Translations under genes and position numbers: made by a program
From: Coptodactyla brooksi
Lineage: Eukaryota > Arthropoda > Insecta > Coleoptera > Scarabaeidae
Assembly (NCBI GenBank): GCA_033557675.1
Contig: JAWQRM010000034.1
Coordinates: 1-37,708, forward strand
Length of the DNA: 37,708 nt
Direction: 5' to 3'
Shown here: in pieces, positions 21,331 to 31,255 of the stretch
How positions within the stretch are numbered: the first letter of the stretch is position 1
Layout of the letters: each line of letters begins with the position of its first letter
Notes under the pieces: generated by a model
What the model saw: only the letters and a program-made list of their open reading frames with translations
Database searches by the model: none
What the model was told of the DNA's origin: nothing

Positions 21331-21660
21331 CGTGAAGCAGGTGAACCAAGTTGATCCAAGTGTGCTGGGATTCCGTTTTACTAAACTTGTGTAAATTCAA
21401 AGCTTTTAATCAGAATTGAGCATTCTTTAATTTATCGAATTGCAGATTTGAGCGGAAATAATTAGAAAAATTATTAAATATAACTAAAAACTTAATGTAA
21501 AAACTTTGCATCTATAAAAGATCACGTATTCCAGTTCGCTTTAGAATTCCTTTTATTGTTTTGTGAATCTTTTTAACATTGTGATATGTAATTTCCATAC
21601 ATAAAATAATCTTATCATATAAACAAATACTGTCAAGGATTTCCCACGAACATTAATCAA
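21331..21660. other. No gene; upstream flank of the caspase-like gene
   Basis: AT-rich sequence between the transposase relic and the promoter region of the plus-strand gene. No repeats or motifs recognised. Confidence 0.4.
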
Positions 21661-21668
21661 TATCGATA
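21661..21668 (+). promoter_or_regulatory. DRE (TATCGATA) promoter motif
   Basis: A perfect 8-bp palindromic TATCGATA lies about 87 nt upstream of the ATG of the caspase-like gene. In insects this is the DREF/BEAF-type core promoter element of housekeeping genes. No TATA box or TCAGT initiator is evident between it and the ATG. The 5' UTR start is unknown. Confidence 0.5.
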
Positions 21669-21754
21669 AGAAATTTTAAGTTAGTGTCGGTGTGCCAATT
21701 GGGAGCAGATTCTACAGTTTGTATGAGCAAGTTGGGTGCTGACGAGTGCACAAT

Positions 21755-23670
21755 ATGTCAGGAGAACAAAGTTTATACAACATTTTTCCTAGCGAACTCA
21801 TCGCCGACGAATACTTACACACCGATAATAAACATGGGTCTGTGTACATATTCAGTGATGAGAACCACCACGAAGGATACATTCTAGATGAAGCGAAAAA
21901 ATACCTCGAAAAGTTCGATTTTCATATACCGAGCAAAAATCAATTTCCCATAGATAACAGGCAACAAGTGTTGAATGCTATTGATAACAGTACGTGTGTC
22001 TCGTCTAATTTTTATTCGCGAGGTTATATTTTTAGTTTGTAGTAGCGAATGAAGACCACAGTGACAGCTCCTGTTTTCTTTTATTATTTCTGGGAGCGAT
22101 CAAAAAGGATAAAAATGAGGAGTATGTTACCAAATCAGGTGATATCATTCAGGGGGCTGAAATATGGAGAAAAATAATGACTTGTAAGTCATTGAAATAT
22201 CGACCAAAAATATTTATCTTTCATGTAAGTACCTTAGAAAAAAATAAACGCAAGGTAATAAAAGAGAAATATATGTGATTGGTTGCTTTAAAATGTGTAG
22301 TGAAGTAAACGTTTATGATAAGTTATTATATAATGTAATATATCTTATCATGTAATTAATGAATGTACAGCAATAGTAAACGTAGCGCTTTGTCCTTTTT
22401 TTATGAATTATGAAGGTATATCTGTTTATACCTTAATGCTATTCAATCCAACAGTACGCAAAGAATATAATATATGTTTGGTAAATTAGACGAAATTGGT
22501 TAATTAAAAATGTTCAGTAAATATTTAGTAAAGCAGATAAACAAGTCGAAAATACCGCAATATTATGAGTAATAATACCATGCCCATTGCTCCGTTTATT
22601 GGCGTTACAATGAGAATAACAAAATCGAGAGGTGGAGATAGGCGGATTATCAGTCTAGCTAGAATCTCTAGCACAATCATGAAGGTGAAAAAAAAAAACA
22701 TGGAAGGACAGTGTTTTATCAACAATGAGGGGATAAAGATAGAATTACTGCAAGAGTTAAAATGGGAACTTAATTTGAAATGACATTTCCTCGTATTTCT
22801 CTTTTATAGATGGCGCTTTGTGTTCTATGATTTAAATTAAAATTCTCGTTATTTAATAGTCATATTGTGTAGATTCGTTAATGTAAATGATTTATGTGAT
22901 AAAATAATAATGCTTAGTAGTTATTATTTTATAGTCTTTAAAGTTTCCAGTATCCTGTAAAAAGTATAGTAGCCGCTCTAGTATCCTTTGACAATTTTCT
23001 TAATAACAATTTAGTCAAGACAATAATGAAGAAATGGTTTACTTTGAAGACAAAAATAATAACGATGACATTTTAGCAATTATTCATTGTTGCAGGGATT
23101 CAGGAAAATCAGTAATATAGGAACTGACACCGTAATGTATCAGAAAGCAGAAAAGCAACCTAAATACGACATTCCACTTGAATCGGACATGTTAGTAATG
23201 TACAAAGTTACAGAAGGTACCTTAGTTTGTAGTTTGTTATCATTATTTCCACGCTTTCAATACCATATATTCCAGATGCCACTGCATATTCGGAATATTT
23301 CAGAAATTTATGGCGCAATATCGATAAATTTGGAGGTCGTGACGATTTAACGAATATCATTGCATACACGGAACGGGGTGGCGCCGACGATCACCAGCCC
23401 ATAACGGTATCGACATTACGAAAAAAAATGTACCTTACTCCGTGCGAATTTCGTTTACATTGGCACGACATCACCAAACAAACGGAAGAGTCGCTAAATA
23501 ATATTTCGAACTTAGAGGTTGTATTGAATAGTGGAAAATACCTGGACAATAGAAATAAGTCTAAGGAAACACAAACAAGAACAATTGCAACTCAGACGTC
23601 TCAGCGAAAAATTGACTATTCTAGGGTACCGTCAAAAGTCGATTCATGGAGAACTAAACCCAAGTCGTAG
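21755..23670 (+). CDS. Caspase-fold protein lacking the catalytic residues (pseudo-caspase), four exons
   Basis: Exons: 21755-21989, 22043-22224, 23096-23216, 23276-23670; introns of 53, 871 and 59 nt with GT/AG ends and matching phases (1, 0, 1). The start is the first ATG after an in-frame stop (21740). The product is about 310 residues. p20 features: KHGSVYIFSDENHH...GYILDEAKKYLEKFDF, then NEDHSDSSCFLLLFL, IWRKIM, and LKYRPKIFIF. p10 features: YDIPLESDMLVMYKV and a C-terminal STLRKKMYL strand. Family landmarks are altered: the Asp-binding Arg of RxGTxxD is His39; SHG reads GAI, so the His is Ala97; QACRG reads HGFRK, so the Cys is Phe141; the SWR pocket segment is absent. No CARD or long prodomain. 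A basic tail of about 70 residues with RNKSKETQTRTIATQTSQRK follows the fold. A role as regulator of active caspases is inference. The splicing model is mine. Confidence 0.75.
22525..22725 (-). other. Possible membrane-segment ORF inside intron 2 of the caspase-like gene
   Basis: The minus-strand frame reads FFFTFMIVLEILARLI, then LSPPLDFVILIV and TPINGAMGMVLLLIILRYF, two hydrophobic helices joined by a short loop. The spacing is reminiscent of TM6-TM7 of class B/Methuselah-like receptors (a single E in TM6, then INxxxGxxxFxxF in TM7), but I see no flanking exons. It could be a retrocopy fragment or chance. The opposite strand is also open for 72 codons. Confidence 0.2.
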
Positions 23671-23782
23671 TAAAGTGTTATAAAATTATTGCATTATTCA
23701 ATATCTTGATTACTTAAATTATTTAATCTGAAGTCTAATGATGTTTTCGCATGTCTACGTATACGATTATCTAACAATAATT

Positions 23783-23788
23783 AATAAA
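23783..23788 (+). terminator. Poly(A) signal of the caspase-like gene
   Basis: AATAAA lies about 113 nt downstream of the TAG stop, a normal distance for a 3' UTR end. No other canonical signal lies closer. Confidence 0.5.
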
Positions 23789-25823
23789 TGGGAACAAAAC
23801 TCTTACGATATTATATGAACCAAAAAATGTTATAGCAGTACACTAACATAAGAAATACCTGGTATTTCAGAAACAGGTATGAAACGCTGGTATGATTTTA
23901 TTAAACACTGGTCTTATAATCCTGATTAAATCATCAGACATTAACTCATAATTTACAACTTAAGCTTTTTAAAGTTAGTGACAGAAATAAAGATATTTAG
24001 ATCAATTAAAGATCATGAAACCTGCGTGTGTAATTTACAACCTAAAAATGATTAATCTACTGAAAAATAAATATCTTTTTTCCATGCAACTAAAATTATG
24101 TTAAACACTGTTCCTGTGTAACAGCAACTGTGATAAGTATTACCATGTAAGTAACCCATGAGTCAAGGCAGACAGAGTCTTTTCTTCCGAAGAAAAGCTT
24201 TTCTAGATGAATAAAAAGAAGAGAATACAGGCATCTTATGAATCTCTAGCAGTAGAAGGTAAGGGCATGATTTATTATTTCCTCGAAAGTCTTCGTGGAA
24301 ATAATAAAGGAATTCGTTTAGATTGAGGTAGTATTGAAGAATTCCTCTACTCCTATTTTCCATCACTAGTTTGTATGCATTTTCTATAGTCAGCAATACT
24401 TAATAAGGTTGTCTTAATTAACACAACCTTAAGATTTTAAGACTTGCCCTAACTTTGCTACAAATTACTATCGAACTTTTATTACAACGACTTTCATTTT
24501 GTTACATTACATTACAACGACTTTCAACTACTGTGTACACACTTGCATCGACATGTAATATAGTAATTTGAAGTAAATTTCAGGTAAATAATTATCATGT
24601 AAAGAATAAATAAATAAAATATCAAAAATACAATGTGAAAAATGTATTAAATTAAAATATTAAATTATTAGTAAATAATTAAATAATATATTAATTAAAA
24701 AATATATTAAATTAAAATATAAGAAATACAATAAAAAATAAATAAAAAATCATGAAATGAAAAAAGATTAAGTAATTTTTTAAGAGGCCCTGAAATCTGT
24801 AATCGGTTGTTTTATAGTTTCTATTTCATTTATTTATTCTATATATTTAGCGTCTAAACAAATCTCGTCGGTAAATCAATAAAAAAAAATTAAAATATGT
24901 ATCAATAGTTAAATTCTAAGGATAAAAAATGTATCGTTAAGTTACAGATAATTAAACGAAGCTTGATTTCTAAGCCATTTTATTTATAATTACCTCCTTG
25001 CAAATAAAATAAAATACAATTAGTTTCACACCCAACAGTAAATCAAAATTGTCCACTTAAACAGTGCTTCTAACAGTACATATTAACAGTTAAACTTAAG
25101 TTTTAGCAACAGGTTATTTACCTATTGAGCATCGCTAATGAGTCAATACGTAACACATATAATAAACCTCTAAAAAGACGAAGTGTTTTGGACGCCGAAT
25201 ATTATGCTGTACATATTATATTATTTGTAATGTGATTCTAATAGTTACTAAACTATGATATATCCTTAAATCACAAGAATTTTCAAGAACTCGACATTTG
25301 TTTCGGCTGTAATAAGTCTCCATCAGAACAAAGACTATCAAGACTATCAAGTTGATTATATACATGTATATTAATTTGTTACCTTAGTTTAATTGTTAAA
25401 GTAGGCACCTTCTCTATACGGATACATGATACGTATTTCGAATTGATAGCTGATAGTTGTCCAAAAATCTGGTATGCATCTACAGTTTAGATGAATTAAG
25501 TCAATTTTATTTATGACACTTACTTACTTGGGTTTGACTTAGGATTCCCTAAAACTTCTTCCTTGATAAGAAAAATTGATTTGCAGCCACCATTCAGGAC
25601 AAAATTTTGCTTTATTAATACGAGGAGCTTTATAAGACTTTTCTTGTTAAGACTCGCCCTGTACATTCGCGTTGTGGCGAAGTAGCATGTGCCAGTTAGA
25701 CAGCGAACATAGAGATTATAGTAATATTAATTCAATAAATTATCAGTAATTTATTTCAATAAATTATTTAGGAGATAAAAAAATATTATGATTAAAATAA
25801 GGATAATCATCAGACAGAGTGTA
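23789..25823. other. No gene recognised; low-complexity AT sequence
   Basis: This contains an A/T-only stretch at about 24600-24780 and a short direct repeat ATTACAACGACTTTCA at 24481-24523. There is a hairpin AAGGTTGT/ACAACCTT around TTAATTAA near 24405-24430. A 77-codon minus-strand ORF at 24163-24396 contains YYLNLNEFLYYFHEDF but no domain I can name. Confidence 0.4.
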
Positions 25824-25852
25824 TGAACACATTATAGTTCATAATGTGTTCA
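25824..25852. repeat. 12-bp perfect hairpin
   Basis: TGAACACATTAT at 25824-25835 is mirrored by ATAATGTGTTCA at 25841-25852 around a 5-nt loop. It is too short for a miRNA precursor and has no gene context. Confidence 0.5.
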
Positions 25853-26062
25853 AAACTCATCCAGGTAACTATTAAATTGTTTACTCATATTATACTTGAG
25901 GCAGTCGTAAGTATGGAGCGACGATAAGCTTATACCGTGTAGGAAATTACACGTCGTCTCATAGGGATATTGCATTCTCGTCCTATTGGTTGACGAGTCG
26001 GGTGATCCCGGAGATAGCACGACAATTAGCGATACAAGCAGTTGCCCTGATGCAACTGTTGT
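25853..26062. other. Locally GC-richer stretch, unassigned
   Basis: Positions 25900-26060 are less AT-rich than the surroundings and contain a CAGTTGCCCTGATGCAACTG hairpin near 26039. No coding frame or known RNA was recognised. Confidence 0.3.
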
Positions 26063-26201
26063 TATGAGGGTTAAAAACTTTTGTTAAGAAATTAAACTGG
26101 TGTACAGGAGGCACACCAGTTTAATTTAGCTACAGATATATTTGTATCTGTGCCTCCTGTACACCAGTTTAGTGTTCTAAAAAAAGTTTTTAATCCGCAT
26201 A
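26063..26201. mobile_element. 139-bp hairpin-rich MITE
   Basis: The ends are inverted repeats: TATGAGGGTTAAAAACTTTT on the left and AAAAGTTTTTAATCCGCATA on the right. Inside, a motif TAAACTGGTGTACAGGAGGC occurs at 26093-26112, is mirrored immediately by ACACCAGTTTAATTT (26113-26127; 15-bp perfect stem with 26089-26103), and appears again inverted as GCCTCCTGTACACCAGTTTA at the right. A third small hairpin, CAGATA/TATCTG, sits between. No coding capacity. The superfamily is unknown. Confidence 0.7.
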
Positions 26202-27452
26202 GTTTCATAAAAATTACACAACACAACCTTGTAAAGGATTGTAAAGGTGATTATTTAATTAATCAAAACTAATTAAGCCAAATTATACATTAACACAGCC
26301 TGAAGAGCATTATTTCCACATTACCCCTTTGTTGATTTATAGTGTCTGACTATAAACGGATAAACTATGAATCTGTAATAAATAAAGTTTTTTGTTTAAT
26401 TATAACTAAAGAAGATGAAAGGTTTATCGGACACGACTACAATTCCAGGAGAAAACGATAAGCCAGATAAGATAAGTAATAACATGCCGTAACATGGATT
26501 TTATGTAGCATATCTTAAATATACGCAACATGACGATCACTATGAGTAAGCACGGGGTACTGTACTGATGTAAAACATTCAAGATGAGACACATCCGTCG
26601 GTCGACATTTTGTTAGGGAATAAACAAAAAAGTGTACAAATTAATTAAGATAAACTCCAAAACCATTTAACACAATGCAGTAATGCGCACAGATTTCTTA
26701 TACATTTCGTATACATTTGATTTGTTAATAAAAATATTTTTCTGGTGGGAACGATGATTTAATTACTTTTTTTTGGTAAATAATTAAATATTTATTAAAT
26801 AATTATGTGTAAAAATGGTCTGCATCTTACGGTCCGCATAAACAAATTTTAACATATTTCATGCAACTCTGAGTACTAAAAACGACGGACGTGGTTGGTG
26901 TAAAAGAGAATTTCTAATGCAGCCAGCATTAGAAGAAAGAAAGAGCATTTCTAACTATTTAAAACGATATTGTTTATAATATATAAATTGGAATTTTAGC
27001 CGTTGATACGCATATAACTAGAGTAGAAATAGAGTTTAATCAAACATCAGATGTGGTCACCTTTATCTGCATTTCACCCTTTAAAATCTACTAATCGATA
27101 GTTTTCCTGAAAAGGTTGTCTAGTACTTCTTATTCAGTAAGCAGAGTTTACATATACCACAAAACAAGTACAAACGTACACAAAACAAACAGCAAAATGT
27201 TATAAATTATTACAGTTTAATGGCCTATAAAAAAGTCTGCTTACAATGATTATCTAATTCATTTTTCTTTTATTGATGCGAGGAAACGTTAAAAAATAGG
27301 CCTGTATAAAGATGTTATATTTGAATATTCATAGTTTTCTTTTTGAAATTTTTAAAAACTTTTGACAAGAGACAAAAGTTTTTATTACAGGTTTTATTTA
27401 GAGTAAAAGGCGATACCCAAACGGCGCTAATAATAACTAGAGCCTACCGTAT
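26202..27452. other. No gene recognised
   Basis: AT-rich sequence. A 9-bp hairpin TTCTAATGC/GCATTAGAA lies near 26910-26935. No other structure was found. Confidence 0.4.
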
Positions 27453-27600
27453 TACTTTCTCTTAAGAGAAAGTATTGCATTCGCAAAAAAAATCGATGTC
27501 GAGATTTTGATGGATCCTGACGAATTAGGCTTTCTGTAGCCTATTTATGCTATTTTTGGTGGTTGGGCTGTCCGTCTGTCCGTCGGTTTTAGATTGCCAC
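27453..27600. repeat. 22-bp perfect palindrome followed by a repeat-like segment
   Basis: TACTTTCTCTT at 27453-27463 is followed directly by its reverse complement AAGAGAAAGTA. The next 120 bp contain GATGGATCCTGACGAATTAG, a GCCTATTTATGCTATTTTTG segment and tandem GTCCGTCTGTCCGTCGG. The composition is unlike the neighbourhood and recalls repeat ends seen widely in insect genomes, but I cannot name the family. Confidence 0.4.
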
Positions 27601-27933
27601 GTTACACTGAGTAAAACAATACTCTACATACAAGTTAATTATTATATAATCTGGTTACAATAAGAATTTCGTAAAAATTCTTATGGTTGAGGTACTTAAC
27701 CTAAAAGTTTTTATAACAAAATATATTTTTGTTATCTACATAAAATTGCAAGTAAGAAACTATAAGGATAGTACATATTTAAAATCAACAGTTTTAAGCA
27801 TAATTGACAAAAATACAGTTCTATGGTTTTAGAGGGATTTCGTTCTTAATCTCGGGTATTGTTCTCTTTAGAAAAAATGTTCAAATAAAGGTTGCATGCC
27901 ATCGAACTCTTCGCAATCTGGAACAGTTTTCGA

Positions 27934-28190
27934 AGATACAGGGTGTTTGGTTTATTCTAAAATCTATCCAATTTCAAATCTTTAAATTGAATATTTTTAA
28001 ATATATTATAAATTATAAGACTTATATATTATAAGACTTGAGGACCACATTAATTATTATAGATCAGTTCTGAATTCCACCGTATGAGGGTTATTATACA
28101 TTTTTGGAAAAAGATGACAGGTACGAATGGACATTTTTTTATATTTAAACCAGGGGCAAGGTAAGAAAGTCATGTACGATGTATATCTTC
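27934..28190 (+). repeat. Dispersed repeat, copy 1
   Basis: This starts ACAGGGTGTTTGGTTTATTC and shares, in the same order, ATCTATCCAA, TTAATTATTATA-ATCAGTT, TTATTA-ACATTTTTGG, ATGGCAGGTA-like sequence and GTCATGTACG with the segment at 29250-29510. The two are about 260 bp each and collinear, with point changes and small indels. No coding frame. Probably a non-autonomous element or LINE end. Confidence 0.6.
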
Positions 28191-28200
28191 TAGAAGCCCT

Positions 28201-28239
28201 CACCCCTCTGACCAAAACTCACTTGTGGACAGAGGGGTG
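28201..28239. repeat. 10-bp perfect GC-rich hairpin
   Basis: CACCCCTCTG at 28201-28210 is mirrored by CAGAGGGGTG at 28230-28239 across 19 nt. It starts right after dispersed repeat copy 1 and could be a terminal inverted repeat of a very short insertion. Confidence 0.5.
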
Positions 28240-28289
28240 CTATTTTAATCCGTTATCTTTTAAGGTATCTCTGTCGTTTTTTAAGTACA

Positions 28290-28870
28290 GTGTTTAACCG
28301 CAAGGGCTCTGTTATTTTCTGTTTGAGACTGTTGTTTTTTATTTAGGATAGTTATTTTTTGTTTGGCATAGTTGCTTTTTTGTTGGCAAAGTAACAGTTA
28401 GGGACTGTTACTTTGCTAACAGATTGTCATTGATAACAACTTTGACTATCGCCAGGAAGTTCTGTTATTTCATCTGCTTTTTTTGAGTTCAGTCTTTGGG
28501 ATGAACAGATCAAAAATCACCATTTTACAGATGTGCGGTGCAAAAATTTCCAAAAATTTTAGTTCCAAAACTTTCAGCGGTTATGTTGTTACTTTTCGAA
28601 TGTTTGGAACTAACAGTTCTAAAAAGTAATAGTTTGAAACTGTAACAGTACTAAAAATAAAAAGAGTTCCAAAAAATTCTAAAAAGTAACAGTTTCAAAC
28701 AGTCCCCAAAAGTAATAGTTCCAAAAACTAACAGCTCCAAAAAGTAACAGTTCCAAAAAAGTAGCAGTTCCAAAAAAGTAAGAATTCCAAAAAAGTAACA
28801 GTCCCAGAAAGTAACCACCTTCCCAAAAAGTAATATTCCTTAAAAAGTATAATTTCCAAATAGTGAAGAA
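28290..28870. repeat. Inverted arrays of a ~17-bp minisatellite (foldback-like)
   Basis: From about 28610 to 28865 roughly eleven degenerate copies of AAAAAGTAACAGTTCCA run in tandem. From about 28300 to 28420 the reverse complement (GGACTGTTACTTTTT-like units) is repeated in the opposite orientation. The left array ends in the stem GCAAAGTAACAGT/ACTGTTACTTTGC at 28386-28398 and 28404-28416, loop TAGGG. Inverted arrays of short tandem repeats around a unique centre (28430-28600) resemble foldback elements. No ORF. Confidence 0.6.
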
Positions 28871-29249
28871 TACTGTAAGGGCTACTGAGAGTCACACATA
28901 TATCAACCTGACAATCTAATGATCTTGCTTAACAATTTAGCGATCTTGTTTAACAATTTAATGATCTGCTCCTTTGATAATTAACATCAATCCAGTAAAA
29001 AGGTAACCATTTTATATTTTATGCTTAAACATTTTATTACAGGCAAAATTAAAATTTAATATTTTAAAATTCCAAGGAATTTTATGTGATAAACAATTTT
29101 AATCTTTATGACACGGTTTGAATTGCAGGTAAGAAGCCTGGGTTGTAAACAAACTATAGAATTAGACACTCAGGTCTAAATTGTTACATATGACATTCAA
29201 TCATATATAAAAAGTTTCACTGTTTTATTTACTTTTCAGTTTAATATAC
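28871..29249. other. No gene recognised
   Basis: AT-rich sequence with a short local repeat (GATCTTG then TTAACAATTTA, near 28921-28965). Nothing else. Confidence 0.4.
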
Positions 29250-29510
29250 AGGGTGTTCTAGAAACTATCCAACTTCAGATTCTTAAATATAACACCTTGT
29301 AGATTATATTTTAGAAGACCATATAATACTTCAGGGCCACTTTAATTATTATACATCAGTTATAAATCGCATCGTTTGGGCATTATTACACATTTTTGGG
29401 AAAAAATGGCAGGTATGAATGGAAATTTATTTTACAAATTTTCTTTATATTTAAATTAGGGGCAAAGTAAGAGAGAGTCATGTACGGTGTACATTTTTTA
29501 GTTATTGTTT
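29250..29510 (+). repeat. Dispersed repeat, copy 2
   Basis: The second copy of the repeat at 27934-28190, starting ACAGGGTGTTCTAGAAAC. It contains an extra block ending TTAGAAGACCATATAATACT. It ends directly against hammerhead-like copy D. Confidence 0.6.
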
Positions 29511-29514
29511 CTTA

Positions 29515-29561
29515 TCGCTACCGATCATATTGAAATGGTCAGCGGAACGTGTACCGAATAG
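29515..29561 (+). ncRNA. Strongly decayed hammerhead-like motif, copy D
   Basis: CCGATCA, TGGTCAGC, GGAACGTGTACC and GAATAG align base for base with copies B and C without gaps, but the GAAA box (GGAA) and the first box are damaged. TTAAGTGGTGAC follows as in the other copies. Confidence 0.4.
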
Positions 29562-29639
29562 TTAATTTCTTGCATTAGTTAAGTGGTGACACAACTAAAA
29601 GTTATGAAGAACTTTCTTGAGTTTTCATTCGAACAAGAA

Positions 29640-29790
29640 AATAAATTGACGTCTCAGCAGGATTCGAACCTGCGACCTTCTACTTTCATGACAACTGCTG
29701 GTTTCCTTGTACGGTCTCCGAACTTTTCAAAAATCTTCCATATACTCCCATCGCTAGATAGTATCGCTTACTTCTAGTTTGCTAAGACTG
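29640..29790 (-). repeat. tRNA-like T-arm/B-box repeat, copy 3
   Basis: On the minus strand GAAGGTCGCAGGTTCGAATC continues CTGCTGAGACGTCA. GGTTCGAATCC at 29660-29670 is a perfect Pol III B box and GCAGG/CCTGC makes a T-arm stem. The seven bases after the T arm (TGAGACG) have no partner upstream, so there is no acceptor stem and no tRNA gene. Related segments lie at 4921-5020 and 6780-6880. Confidence 0.5.
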
Positions 29791-29932
29791 AGACCAGCTC
29801 CAATACATTTAGTACCTATGTATGACTACTGACTTCACTGACGACGTCTGCCACCCTGCTCTTTACAAGACCGATAAGGTTTCTCTTTTAATTATTTAAA
29901 TGATGAAATATAAACAATTAAAGATAAAAATA

Positions 29933-30960
29933 TCTTGTATCTTCCTAAGCATTCGATAGGCTTTTTCTACGGTGAAAAAGTCTGGTACGAAGGTCTCCTC
30001 ACCAAATTCCTCCAACAAAACATCCCTCCCCATGTGATCAACCTAACAAAATTTTTCCTTAGCAACAGATCCTTCCGCGTAAAAGTCAACTTCGAACTTT
30101 CCAGCATCAAACCCATTCCTGCAGGGGTCCGCCAAGGAAGCTGCCTGTCCCCTTTCATCTTCCTATATTACATTAACGACATCCCCACCGCCAACAATAC
30201 CAAAATCGCCCTTCTCGCCGATGACACCGCCCTCTACACCCACTCCGGTTAAATTTGCTTGACCAACAAGTACCTTCAAACCCACCTCGATCTACTCCAA
30301 CCCTACTACCACAAATGGAAAATCAAAATCAACATCCAGAAAACCAACCCTACCTACTTCACCCACAAACTCAAGTTCCTCCCTCACTCCCTTCCAAAGT
30401 TCAACCCCTCACTGTCACTGACCAAACAAAATACCTTGGCTTAATTCTAGACAAGAAGCTCTCCTACACCGCACACATCCAAACAATCCAACAAACATCC
30501 AAAGCCCGAAGCAGCGCCCTATATTCCCTCATGAACAGATACAGCCCTCTCACTCCAAACCTAAAACTGTTCCTCTACAAATCCTTCATCAAACCCCTAA
30601 TACTATACGCCCGCCCCATTTTCAGTAATACCTGCAAAACCAACATCAACACCCTCCAAGTAATCCAAAACAAATGCCTTAGGCTAGCCCTATTCGTCCC
30701 TCCCAGAATCACCCCAGAATCCCTACACACATCCGCAAACATCCGTATGGTACCATCCAACAGGAAATCCTAAAACATACCACCAAACTCTATAAATACA
30801 ATCACCAAACGCACATACACATCCTACCTACGTACCCTCCGTTACACCCATCCCAAACGTAAACACAAACTCACACCACATACTCATCCAATAACAACAC
30901 AAGCCCTGCCCAACCAGCCCGCAGGTAGCGTTTGATTTCCTTAAGCTACGAAAAGGCTCC
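29933..30960 (+). pseudogene. 5'-truncated Jockey-like non-LTR retrotransposon (RT domain)
   Basis: 29935-30252 encodes WYEGLLTKFLQQNIPPHV, IPAGVRQGSCLSPFIFLYYI (RT motif) and LLADDTALY, the YxDD box (ADD). A stop and frameshift near 30252 separate it from YLQTHLDLLQPYYHKWKIKI and NIQKTN, then 30380-30773 encodes TKYLGLILDKKLSYTAHIQ, LKLFLYKSFIKPLILYARPI and LQVIQNKCLRLALFVP, the thumb and C-terminal part of Jockey-clade RTs. The 5' end is missing the endonuclease and the RT fingers. The C-rich composition differs sharply from the host AT-rich DNA. A (CA)n run near 30965-30985 marks the 3' side. Not functional. Confidence 0.85.
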
Positions 30961-31255
30961 AACACATAAACACACACACACACAACACTGTTTAACACTT
31001 TACAGGATAAGAAGAAGGAAGACTAAGAAGTAGATGGCCTTTAGTATAGCAATTCTTTTAAATATATAACCTTTAAAATACTATGTACTTTACTTGTTAA
31101 GCTTTTTGTATAGATGTTTTGAGTTTAAATATATGTTACCTTAAAAATTTAAAAAAAAGCGTTTCATTTCCTTCCACTTACCCAGTGTTAAGCACGGAGG
31201 TGTCAGCTAGGTGTTACGGGGAGAGCCTTCTCTTCTCAAAAAGACCTCTTTCAAC
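30961..31255. other. LINE 3' flank with (CA)n microsatellite
   Basis: ACACACACACACACA at about 30968-30985, then AT-rich sequence. No ORF of interest; the 61-codon frame at 31119 overlaps the next repeat. Confidence 0.45.

Noticed and set aside
25824..25852. miRNA precursor or terminator hairpin
   Set aside because: A 12-bp stem is too short for a miRNA precursor, and bacterial terminators do not apply to this genome.
28610..28865. CRISPR-like regular repeats
   Set aside because: The units are contiguous degenerate minisatellite repeats without unique spacers, in a eukaryotic context.
29640..29710. A tRNA gene on the minus strand, suggested by a perfect T arm and B box
   Set aside because: The seven bases after the T arm find no partner upstream, the anticodon arm does not close, and two diverged copies of the same segment exist. 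It is a repeat.
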